DNA from: Geodermatophilaceae bacterium
GTDB lineage: Bacteria; Actinomycetota; Actinomycetes; Mycobacteriales; Geodermatophilaceae
Length of the DNA: 6,861 bases
Assembly: GCA_013813215.1 (NCBI GenBank)
Contig: JACCSC010000193.1
Location: forward strand, 1 to 6,861
Direction of reading: 5' to 3'
Shown here: piece after piece, positions 1-5,876 of the stretch
How the letters are laid out: each line of letters opens with the position of its first letter
How positions within the stretch are numbered: the stretch's first letter is position 1
Position numbers and translations under genes: made by a program
The notes under the pieces: model-generated
What the model saw: only the letters and a program-made list of their open reading frames with translations
Told to the model about the DNA's origin: nothing
Database searches by the model: none

Positions 1-1
1 G

Positions 2-340
2 TTCGACTGCGACACGACAGTGGGGCCGTTCCGCCTCACCGACCGCATGGAGATCACCGAGTGGAAGCCGGGGCGGGCCATGGGCGTGCGCCACCAGGGC
101 GTGGTGGGCGGCGACGGCCGCTTCACCCTGAAGGGGATCCGGGGCGGGCGCACCCGCTTCGCCTGGGAGGAGCGCCTCCACTTCCCGCTCTGGTGCGGTG
201 GACCTGTCGGCGCCCTCTTGGCCCGGCCGGTGCTCACCCGCATCTGGCGTTCCAACCTGGCCGGCCTCAAGTCTCGAGTCGAGCGCGACGAGCCGCCCCG
301 CACCACCAGTCGCCGCGCCCGTCGATCCCGACGGCCGTGA
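2..340 (+). CDS. SRPBCC-family protein, 3' part only
   Basis: The reading frame is open from the first bases of the window and ends at TGA 338-340, so the N-terminus lies outside and 112 residues are visible. The segment reads as the last beta strands and the long C-terminal helix of an SRPBCC (START/polyketide cyclase-like) fold. It has a strand with RMEITEWKPG, another with GRFTLKGI, a strand with TRFAWEERLHFP, and then an amphipathic helix ending in the RSNLAGLKSRVE stretch that is typical of the C-terminal helix in this family. The fold forms a hydrophobic pocket for small ligands, but no substrate can be read from it. The last 20 or so residues are a basic, Arg-rich, probably disordered tail. 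The VOC gene follows 28 bases downstream on the same strand, so the two may be cotranscribed. Family assignment rests on pattern recognition of a partial protein; function is unknown. Confidence 0.75.
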   Translation, partial: FDCDTTVGPFRLTDRMEITEWKPGRAMGVRHQGVVGGDGRFTLKGIRGGRTRFAWEERLHFPLWCGGPVGALLARPVLTRIWRSNLAGLKSRVERDEPPRTTSRRARRSRRP

Positions 341-368
341 CCCCGGCGCCCGTCGCCACACTGGACCG

Positions 369-791
369 GTGACCCGGCCCCGCTTCCACCTCGCCATCCC
401 CGTCGATGACCTCGCCGCCGCCCGGCACTTCTACGGCGAGGTGCTCGGCTGCCCCGAGGGCCGCTCGGCGCCGACGTGGGTCGACTGGGACCTGTACGGC
501 CATCAACTGGTCACCCACCTCGACGCCGGTGTCGGCGAGCACGTGGTGGCGCGCAACGACGTCGACGGCGACCATGTACCGGTCCCCCACTTCGGCGTGC
601 TGCTCGACACCGACGCCTTCCACGCCCTCGCCGCCCGTCTCGCCGGCGGTGCCGTGCGCTTCGAGGTCGAGCCCCGGCTCCGCTTCGCCGGCGAGCCGGG
701 CGAGCAATGGACGCTGTTCGTCCTCGACCCCGCCGGCAACGCCCTGGAGTTCAAGGCCTTCGCCGACGACGGCCAGGTCTTCGCGACCTGA
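369..791 (+). CDS. VOC family (glyoxalase/dioxygenase fold) protein
   Basis: This is a 140-residue single-domain protein with two beta-alpha-beta-beta-beta halves of the vicinal oxygen chelate fold. The first half starts at FHLAIPVDDL (residues 6-15) with helix AARHFYGEVLG. The second starts at PHFGVLLD (73-80) and ends in the signature LDPAGNALEFKAF (119-131). Likely metal ligands are His7, His74 and Glu127, placed as usual for the family. The length is normal for a stand-alone VOC protein. GTG 369 is the only plausible in-frame start: the next in-frame start codon upstream lies deep inside the SRPBCC gene. Upstream of it there is only a weak GGA as a ribosome binding site. VOC proteins include lyases, dioxygenases and resistance proteins. 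This subgroup, with YGHQLV and the long GDHVPVPHFG loop, is usually left as an uncharacterised glyoxalase-like protein, and I cannot name its substrate. Confidence 0.9.
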   Translation: MTRPRFHLAIPVDDLAAARHFYGEVLGCPEGRSAPTWVDWDLYGHQLVTHLDAGVGEHVVARNDVDGDHVPVPHFGVLLDTDAFHALAARLAGGAVRFEVEPRLRFAGEPGEQWTLFVLDPAGNALEFKAFADDGQVFAT

Positions 792-809
792 CTCGTTGCA
801 TTCAGGTCG
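784..809. terminator. Inverted repeat between convergent genes, candidate bidirectional terminator
   Basis: The eight bases CGACCTGA at 784-791 are perfectly repeated in inverted form as TCAGGTCG at 802-809, with a 10-base loop between. Both stop codons, TGA 789-791 of the VOC gene and TGA 804-802 of the last glycosyltransferase gene, lie inside the stem. Transcripts from either strand could form the hairpin. In the plus-strand RNA a ninth G-U pair (783 with 810) is possible. There is no U tract on either side, so as an intrinsic terminator it would be of the tract-less kind proposed for actinobacteria. The stem could also arise by chance because both genes end in CG-ACC-TGA. Confidence 0.35.
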
Positions 810-2013
810 TCGAACCGGCACGGAGCGCGACTGTGCGCTCCTCGGTGTCGAACAGCTCGCCCAACAGGTCTGGCGACGAAAGGTCCGCCCCCCACCGGTC
901 GGCCCGGGCCCGGGCGGCGGTGGACACCGCCTCGGCGGACCACCCGGGTCCGTCCACGCGGGCTCGCCCGAGCTGGCCCGGCCCGACGCGTTCCGCGAGC
1001 GCCTGCACGGTTGCCGGGTCCGGCCATCGGTCGTCGGCGTGCACCGTGACCCGGACGCGGGCCGATCGCACACCGACCGGCTCCGCGGCGCCCGGTTCGA
1101 CGACGACGACGTCGGGCGGACCGTCGGCCGCGAGCCCCGGGATGAGCCGGGCCAGAGCGGCGTCCTCGCGCGCCTTCTCCGCCGCGGCCACCACCGGATC
1201 GAGCGCCCGGGCGCCCCAGTCCGGACCGTCGTGCCAGGCGACCGCGGCCGGTTCGTGGGCGAGCACCGCCCCGGCGTTCAGGGCCCGGAACCCGAACTCC
1301 CAGTCCTCCCCGCCGTAGCTGGTGAACGACTCGTCGAACCCGCCGACCTCGGCGAACAACGCGGCCGCAACGGCGAGGACGGCACTGATCACCCCTTCGT
1401 ACGAGCGGCGCTCCAGGCGGGCCAGGTTGTCGGTCCGCCGGTGCAGGTCGGCCAGCCACTGCGGCGCGGGCAGTTCGGGCGGGCCGCCACTGTCGCCGGT
1501 CAGCCAACGGACCAGCCGCTCGGGCCGCCACTCGGTCAGGTCGGCGTGCCGCCGGTGTCCGGTGACCAGCGCGTCGGGCAACAGGGCCGGGAGCCGGGTC
1601 AGTTGCCGCAGATAGTCCGGGGTCGGGACGGTGTCACCGTCCAGAAAGCACAGCACGTCGCCGCGCGCGGCCCGGGCGCCGAGGTTGCGGGCGGCGCCGG
1701 CGCGGAAGCCCAAATCGTCCTGCCGTACGACGGCCCGCCGGATCGCCGGCGCCAGCGCAGCCAGGTCGGGGGGCTGCGGTGACCCGTCGTCGGCGACGAC
1801 GACCTCGGTTCGTTCCGGTGGGTGCGTCTGCTGGGACAGCCCGGCCAGCACGAGATCCAGCCGAGCCTGGTCGGCGTAGTAGGGAACGACCACGCTCACC
1901 GACGGTGGCTCACCGGGCCACCGCCCGGCCATCAGGTCGGTGCGGTTGCCGGGCACGACGTACCGCCCGCCGGACAGGCAGAGGGGCTCGACCGCGGCCG
2001 GCGTCACGACCAT
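802..2013 (-). CDS. GT2-family glycosyltransferase with galactosyltransferase-type C-terminal motif and extra tail
   Basis: This 403-residue protein has an inverting GT-A fold predicted to transfer a sugar from a nucleotide donor. Residues 1-36 are an extension before the Rossmann-like start SVSVVVPYY (38-46). The nucleotide-binding acid pair is ADDGS (74-78). RAGAARNLGARAA (104-116) leads to the metal-binding DxD, Asp125-Gly-Asp127. GGFDESF and YGGED (Glu236, Asp237) are the acceptor and catalytic motif seen in GT2 enzymes with a Glyco_transf_7C-like region, followed by WHD (260-262). Residues 270-403 are an Ala/Arg-rich tail that I cannot assign. It is the last gene of the operon. ATG 2013 gives a 10-base overlap with the upstream gene. 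An alternative GTG at 2007 gives a GTGA overlap of 4 bases like its neighbours and would shorten the protein by two residues. No signal peptide or membrane segment is visible. Family is secure; donor and acceptor are unknown. Confidence 0.92.
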   Translation of the reverse strand: MVVTPAAVEPLCLSGGRYVVPGNRTDLMAGRWPGEPPSVSVVVPYYADQARLDLVLAGLSQQTHPPERTEVVVADDGSPQPPDLAALAPAIRRAVVRQDDLGFRAGAARNLGARAARGDVLCFLDGDTVPTPDYLRQLTRLPALLPDALVTGHRRHADLTEWRPERLVRWLTGDSGGPPELPAPQWLADLHRRTDNLARLERRSYEGVISAVLAVAAALFAEVGGFDESFTSYGGEDWEFGFRALNAGAVLAHEPAAVAWHDGPDWGARALDPVVAAAEKAREDAALARLIPGLAADGPPDVVVVEPGAAEPVGVRSARVRVTVHADDRWPDPATVQALAERVGPGQLGRARVDGPGWSAEAVSTAARARADRWGADLSSPDLLGELFDTEERTVALRAGSTT

Positions 2014-3044
2014 GCCGTCAGCACCCCGTCGTACGCCGCGGCCACCTCCGCCGGCGACGGACCTACCCGGTCGCCACCCAGCCAGGTCCGCTCCGGTTCG
2101 GCGACCGCCTCCCGCAACGCGGTGCTGAGCGAACCCTCGTCGCCGTAGCGCCACAGCGCGCCTGGATAGCGCTCGGTGAGTTCGCGGGTGTACGGCACGT
2201 CGGGGACCAGCGGCCGGCGCCCGGCGCCGAGCCAGGTGGCGATCGAACCCGAGGCCGAGACCTGCCGGTGCGGAGCGACCGGGACGCCGGCCCGGTGCAA
2301 GGCCTCCTGGAGTCCGGCGTCGGGCACGAACCCGGTGACGTGCAGGCACCGGCCGGCCGCCGCCGCCACTGTCTGCAGGGTGCCGACCAGGTCGTCGTGG
2401 CCGTCCGAAGGCCGCCCCAGAACGGTCAGACCGTACGACGACGGCAGGCCGGCCATGGCGCGCAGCACCTCGTCGTGTCCCTTGCCCGGATAGAGGAAGC
2501 CCAGCACTGTCACGTCACGGGCCGGCCGAATCTCCTCCGGTGGCGGGCCCGGCGGCTGCACCGGCAGCGGGATTACCTCCACCTGGCGCAGCTCATCGGC
2601 CAAGGCCTCGAGCCGCCGACGCTCGTGCCGGCTGCAGACCACCACGCCGGTGCAGGCGGCGGCGATCCGGCGGTAGACCACGTAGCGGCGGCGCCGCAAT
2701 GCCTCGTCCGCCGCCGGGGTCTCCGCGGCGGTCCCCGGCAGGTCGTGCAGGGTGACCGACAGCCAGCTCCCCCTGGTGGCCAGTGCGGCCGCTATCCACT
2801 CGACGAGCTCGGCGGAGTCCTCGCAGCGCGCGCCGAAGAGCCGGTCGGTGTACTGCGTGTGCACCAGGGGGCAGCCTTGCAGGGGGGCGAGCACCGCGGC
2901 GGCATCGGCACGCAGCTCCGGCCAGCTGGTCCGGACCACCGGTCCGACCGCGTGGCGGTGCATCAGGGCGCCGACGAGGTCGGTCCCGAAGCGCACGACG
3001 CCGTGCTCGGCCTCCCCGACGAGCAGGTGCCCGGTACGGCTCAT
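2004..3044 (-). CDS. Divergent GT-B (GT4-like) glycosyltransferase
   Basis: This 346-residue protein has two Rossmann-like halves. The N-terminal half carries GEAEHGVVRFG (10-20), LVHTQYTDRLFG (60-71), SVTLHDLPG (96-104) and VVVCSRHERRRLEAL (134-148), the usual order for the acceptor domain of a GT4 enzyme. The C-terminal half begins with VLGFLYPGKGHDEVL (180-194), where Lys188 sits at the position of the phosphate-contacting lysine of GT4 enzymes. It continues with VTGFVP (236-241). Where canonical GT4 proteins show the E-x7-E motif, this one has His259-Arg260, Ser265-Gly266, Gly275 and Pro281-Asp282, with no glutamate pair. The ATG start overlaps the upstream TGA as ATGA (3041-3044), so translational coupling is likely. 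No clear Shine-Dalgarno sequence is seen. It is soluble by inspection. It is probably a retaining glycosyltransferase; the substrate, and whether it is active, cannot be told. Confidence 0.85.
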   Translation of the reverse strand: MSRTGHLLVGEAEHGVVRFGTDLVGALMHRHAVGPVVRTSWPELRADAAAVLAPLQGCPLVHTQYTDRLFGARCEDSAELVEWIAAALATRGSWLSVTLHDLPGTAAETPAADEALRRRRYVVYRRIAAACTGVVVCSRHERRRLEALADELRQVEVIPLPVQPPGPPPEEIRPARDVTVLGFLYPGKGHDEVLRAMAGLPSSYGLTVLGRPSDGHDDLVGTLQTVAAAAGRCLHVTGFVPDAGLQEALHRAGVPVAPHRQVSASGSIATWLGAGRRPLVPDVPYTRELTERYPGALWRYGDEGSLSTALREAVAEPERTWLGGDRVGPSPAEVAAAYDGVLTAWS

Positions 3045-4063
3045 CGCCCGGCCGCCGCGGCGCGCTGGTAGAGCTCGAGATGCGCTCGCCGTACGGCGTC
3101 CCGCTCGGCCACCCGCTCCCGGGGGTCCGCGACGGTCACTGGCCCCGCGGTCAGGGCGGCCGCGACGGCCCCGGAAAGGGACGCCTCGTCGAGGCCACGC
3201 TGCTCGTGGTTGCCGTAGAGATGGACGGCCGGCCACTGTTCGGCGTAGAAGCCGCAGTCCGGTGCCACCACCCGGGTCCCGAGGTCGCGGCAGAGTTCGA
3301 GCCAGCCCGAGTGCGTGCCGAAGCGGTGCGGCAGGACCGAGACGTCCAGCCACTGCAGGTAGCGCACGAGGTCGGCATCGTCGAAGCGCTCGTGCACCCG
3401 CAGCTCCAGCCTGCCCTCGGCTGCACACCGGCGTACGCCTACCAGCTCGGGCCGGTCCACGACGTCGGGGTGCACGTCGACGACAAGTTCCCCGCCGGCC
3501 GCCTGAACCCCGCGGGCGGTGGCGGCGATGATGTGATCCGGCTCGATCACGTTGCGGCGCAGCGACTTCAGATGCACTCCCACCCTTCTCGACCACCCAC
3601 TTCGAGAGGCAGCCGCCGGCGGATCGAGCAGCGCGGGATGCGGCAGCACGGTCGCGGCCCGCCGCCAGCAGCCGATGACGGCGGCCGCGCCCGGAGTCAG
3701 GGTGACGACCTCCGCCGCGGATTCCAGCAGGACCCTCAGCTGCCGGGTGTGCAGGCCCGGCGTGTCGTGGTGCGGGTTGCGCAGGTCGTGCACGGTGAGG
3801 ACCAGCGGAACGCCGGACGCGCGCAGCTGCGCCGTCCAGTCGGCCAGCTGGGGCGGGCTCAGGTGGTCATAGCCGAAGTGCACGTGCGCGACGTCCATGT
3901 CCGCTACATGCTGGCGCAGCTGCGCCGGCTCCCACCACGGATGCGGGGCCCAGGGTTGTGCCGCGTCGACCGCGCCCGGAGACACCGGGCGCACCTCGGG
4001 CGGGCGGACCGCCTCGACGTACGGGTGGGTGGCCGGGAAGCTGGCGATCCGCAGGCCGGTCAC
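3041..4063 (-). CDS. Divergent GT-B (GT4-like) glycosyltransferase
   Basis: This 340-residue protein starts at GTG 4063 and overlaps the upstream stop as GTGA (4060-4063). Its N-terminal domain opens directly with the first strand GLRIASFP (3-10). It then has AHVHFGYDHL (59-68), LVLTVHDLRNPHHDT (87-101) and VVTLTPGAAAVI (119-130), the GT4-type acceptor-domain series. The C-terminal domain begins at VGVHLKSLRRNV (161-172), where a GT4 enzyme would have its G-R...K-G motif; Lys166 and Arg169 are candidates for phosphate contacts. The region equivalent to E-x7-E reads His246-Arg247, Ser252-Gly253, Glu256, Gly262, Arg264 and Pro268-Asp269: only a second-type glutamate is present and the first is missing. 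The same spacing occurs in the next gene, so the two look like diverged paralogues. No membrane segment or signal peptide is seen. Glycosyltransferase identity is likely; the sugar and acceptor are unknown. Confidence 0.83.
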   Translation of the reverse strand: MTGLRIASFPATHPYVEAVRPPEVRPVSPGAVDAAQPWAPHPWWEPAQLRQHVADMDVAHVHFGYDHLSPPQLADWTAQLRASGVPLVLTVHDLRNPHHDTPGLHTRQLRVLLESAAEVVTLTPGAAAVIGCWRRAATVLPHPALLDPPAAASRSGWSRRVGVHLKSLRRNVIEPDHIIAATARGVQAAGGELVVDVHPDVVDRPELVGVRRCAAEGRLELRVHERFDDADLVRYLQWLDVSVLPHRFGTHSGWLELCRDLGTRVVAPDCGFYAEQWPAVHLYGNHEQRGLDEASLSGAVAAALTAGPVTVADPRERVAERDAVRRAHLELYQRAAAAGR

Positions 4064-4878
4064 GGCGCGGTCCGCAGCCAGGTGTCCGTCCGCGGGTCGT
4101 GCCGGACCAGCCCGAGCCGGGCGAACCCCTCGAGCCAGCCCTGCATCGGCCACCATCCCCAGCGACGGCGGAACAGCTCGCCGTTGCGCAGGACGTCGTC
4201 CAGGTGCTCCACCGGCGGCTGGGAGACCGGGTGGTGCTGGTGGTACGCCGTCGCCCCGCCCACCCAGCGCAGGCCCACCCCGGCCGCCGCGGCCGACTCC
4301 GCGAAATCGGTGTCCTCGCCGCCGTAGCCGACGTAGTCCTCGCAGAAACCGCCGACCGTGGCCCAGACCGTCGAGCGCACGGCGAAGGACAGCGACCAGA
4401 ACAGCTGGTGCTCTCCGGGCAGGACCACCCCGTCGGGTGGCGCCGGCCGGGCCGGGTGCGGATCGGCCAGCTCGGGCAGGCGCTGCAGGTCGTACCCCGA
4501 CGCAGGGGCGGGCGGGAGGTAGTGCACCGGGCCGCACAGCAAGTGCGCACCGTGCTCCGGATCCTGGGCCGCCTGCTCGTACCGGTCCAGCAGACCGGGT
4601 CCGGGGATGCAGTCGACGTCGAGGAAGACGAGCAGTTCGGCGTCCGCGGCCCGGGCCCCGGCGTTGCGCGCCGTCGCCAGCGGGAGCCCCGTGGTGGTCG
4701 CGGACACCGACACGACCGTCGCCGCCGACGACCGCCCGGGTACGCCGGCGATGTCCGGATCGCCCATGGCCACGACGACGTGGTGATCGGGTCGCCGCCG
4801 GCCGGCCTGCAGCCCGGCGTACTGCCGCCGGAGGTGGTCGTGCCGCCCGGCGGCGACGGTGATGACCGCGATCCGCAT
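4060..4878 (-). CDS. GT2-family glycosyltransferase with galactosyltransferase-type C-terminal motif
   Basis: This 272-residue protein has a compact GT-A fold with no N-terminal extension. The first strand is RIAVITVAAGR (2-12). LATARNAGARAA (67-78) precedes the metal-binding DxD at Asp87-Val-Asp89 in FLDVDCIPG. The catalytic region is GGFCEDYVGYGGEDTDF, with Glu188 and Asp189, matching the Glyco_transf_7C type. YHQHHP (212-217) follows, and the end is Trp-rich (RWGWWPMQGWLEGF, 239-252), which may hold the acceptor. The ATG shares its A with the TGA of the upstream gene (TGATG, 4876-4880). An AAGG at 4887-4884 lies five bases before the start and is the clearest ribosome binding site in the operon. 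It resembles the GT2 protein at the operon's end in motif content but is shorter at both ends. It is probably an inverting transferase; calling it a galactosyltransferase would be an inference from the motif only. Confidence 0.93.
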   Translation of the reverse strand: MRIAVITVAAGRHDHLRRQYAGLQAGRRRPDHHVVVAMGDPDIAGVPGRSSAATVVSVSATTTGLPLATARNAGARAADAELLVFLDVDCIPGPGLLDRYEQAAQDPEHGAHLLCGPVHYLPPAPASGYDLQRLPELADPHPARPAPPDGVVLPGEHQLFWSLSFAVRSTVWATVGGFCEDYVGYGGEDTDFAESAAAAGVGLRWVGGATAYHQHHPVSQPPVEHLDDVLRNGELFRRRWGWWPMQGWLEGFARLGLVRHDPRTDTWLRTAP

Positions 4879-5876
4879 CAGTGCCTTGACCGGCCGACCG
4901 CAGCGATCACGGCGGCGGCGCTGCGTGCCGCGTCGGCGCCGCGCCAACGGGGCCAGCCGGTGCCGCCCAGGACCTGCGCCCGGGCCAGGGCCGACGGCCA
5001 TTCGGCGGCGGTGGGCCAAGCAGCGGGTACGTGGGCGATTCCAGCGCCGGCCAGGGCCTGGGCGGTGCGCTCCTGTTCCCGGTACGGCCGGGCCTGCGGC
5101 AGGACGACGGCGGGTCGACCGGCCGCGGCCACCTCGGCCACCGCGTTCTGTCCGGCGTGGGTTACCACCACGTCGGCGGCACACAACGCGGGCCACGGGT
5201 CGTCAATCCAGGTCTGCTGCGGGTTGCCGGTGAGTACCTGCCAGTCCCAGGAGCCCGGCAGCTCGGCGTACTGCTCCGCGGTGATCTCGCTGCCGCCCGT
5301 GCCGCCGATCAGGACACCGCTTCGGCGTGCCCGCGGCGTGACGGCTGGCGCGAGGGGCCGGCCGTCGAAGCGTGACGCCGCCCCCACGAAGTGGGTACGG
5401 GCGGCGTGGGGCTGCAGCCAGGGCGGGTCGTACACCTCCTGCGGCCAGAAGGCCAGGATGGCGTCGGCCATCCCGAACGCCAGCTGGTGAGCCCGGTCCG
5501 CCCGATCACCGGGCAGGGCCACCACGACCACCGGGACGCCGAGCAGCCGGACGAGCGCGGCCACCTCGACCGACACGTCCACGACCACGACGCTCGGTCG
5601 GGCGGTCTCGATCCAGGCGGCGATCGCGCTCATCCGGTCCCGCAGTCCCGCGTCGTGGCGGGGCACCCAGTGCAGGGTCCCGTGCGCTGTCGGGTCCGCG
5701 GGTCCACCGGCGGCGTCGTCGCGGGCCAGCTGTACCCAACCGTCGCAGGGGGAGTGGCCCTCGGGCGGCGGCGGAAGGCTGGACAACCCGATCACAGGCT
5801 CGTCCAGATGCGCGGCGACGCCGCGCGCTCGGGTCAGATGGCCGCGGCCATGGTGGTGGACGTAGTAGCCGATCAC
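4878..5876 (-). CDS. GT28/MurG-like GT-B glycosyltransferase
   Basis: This 332-residue protein starts at GTG 5876 and overlaps the upstream stop as GTGA (5873-5876). The N-terminus is a glycine- and histidine-rich loop, YYVHHHGRGHLTRA (4-17). It corresponds to the GxGGH-type loop of MurG and to the GRGH loop of related uncharacterised glycosyltransferases such as the MJ1255 type. VVVVDVSVEVAALVRLLGVPVVVV (96-119) is a typical strand-helix-strand of the acceptor domain. The C-terminal donor domain begins at SGVLIGGTGGSE (186-197) and contains THAGQNAVAEVAAAGRPAVVLP (239-260), followed by the Glu-Gln pair in YREQERTAQAL (265-275). This is the usual GT28/GT1 nucleotide-sugar binding signature. 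The length is close to MurG (about 350 residues), but gene context and sequence argue against peptidoglycan synthesis. The predicted role is transfer from a UDP-sugar at the cytoplasmic side; the acceptor is unknown. Confidence 0.9.
   Translation of the reverse strand: MIGYYVHHHGRGHLTRARGVAAHLDEPVIGLSSLPPPPEGHSPCDGWVQLARDDAAGGPADPTAHGTLHWVPRHDAGLRDRMSAIAAWIETARPSVVVVDVSVEVAALVRLLGVPVVVVALPGDRADRAHQLAFGMADAILAFWPQEVYDPPWLQPHAARTHFVGAASRFDGRPLAPAVTPRARRSGVLIGGTGGSEITAEQYAELPGSWDWQVLTGNPQQTWIDDPWPALCAADVVVTHAGQNAVAEVAAAGRPAVVLPQARPYREQERTAQALAGAGIAHVPAAWPTAAEWPSALARAQVLGGTGWPRWRGADAARSAAAVIAAVGRSRH
4884..4887 (-). promoter_or_regulatory. Ribosome binding site for the 272-residue GT2 gene
   Basis: On the minus strand AAGG lies five bases before the ATG at 4878, inside the last codons of the upstream gene. 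It supports this start, which is otherwise fixed only by the TGATG junction. Other genes in the operon lack such a clear site and probably depend on coupling. Confidence 0.5.

Noticed and set aside
341..368. Promoter between the SRPBCC and VOC genes
   Set aside because: The 28-base spacer is GC-rich with no recognisable -10 or -35 element; cotranscription is simpler.
406..1782. Long plus-strand open frame of 458 codons opposite and across the VOC and GT2 genes
   Set aside because: Its product is low-complexity Pro/Arg/Ser sequence without any domain. It runs antisense to a clear GT2 gene and overlaps the VOC gene out of frame; such frames are expected at this GC content.
2783..4327. Plus-strand open frame of 514 codons
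   Set aside because: It is antisense to two recognisable GT-B genes, its composition is Arg/Gly/Pro-rich, and it shows no motif. It is a GC-driven shadow of the genes on the other strand.
3958..5490. Plus-strand open frame of 510 codons
   Set aside because: It is antisense to the GT2 and GT28-like genes. The product has no fold-like pattern of strands and helices, while the opposite strand has intact motifs throughout.
4878..5876. Assignment as MurG of peptidoglycan synthesis
   Set aside because: There are no division or cell-wall genes nearby, the acceptor-binding loop differs, and all neighbours are unrelated glycosyltransferases.
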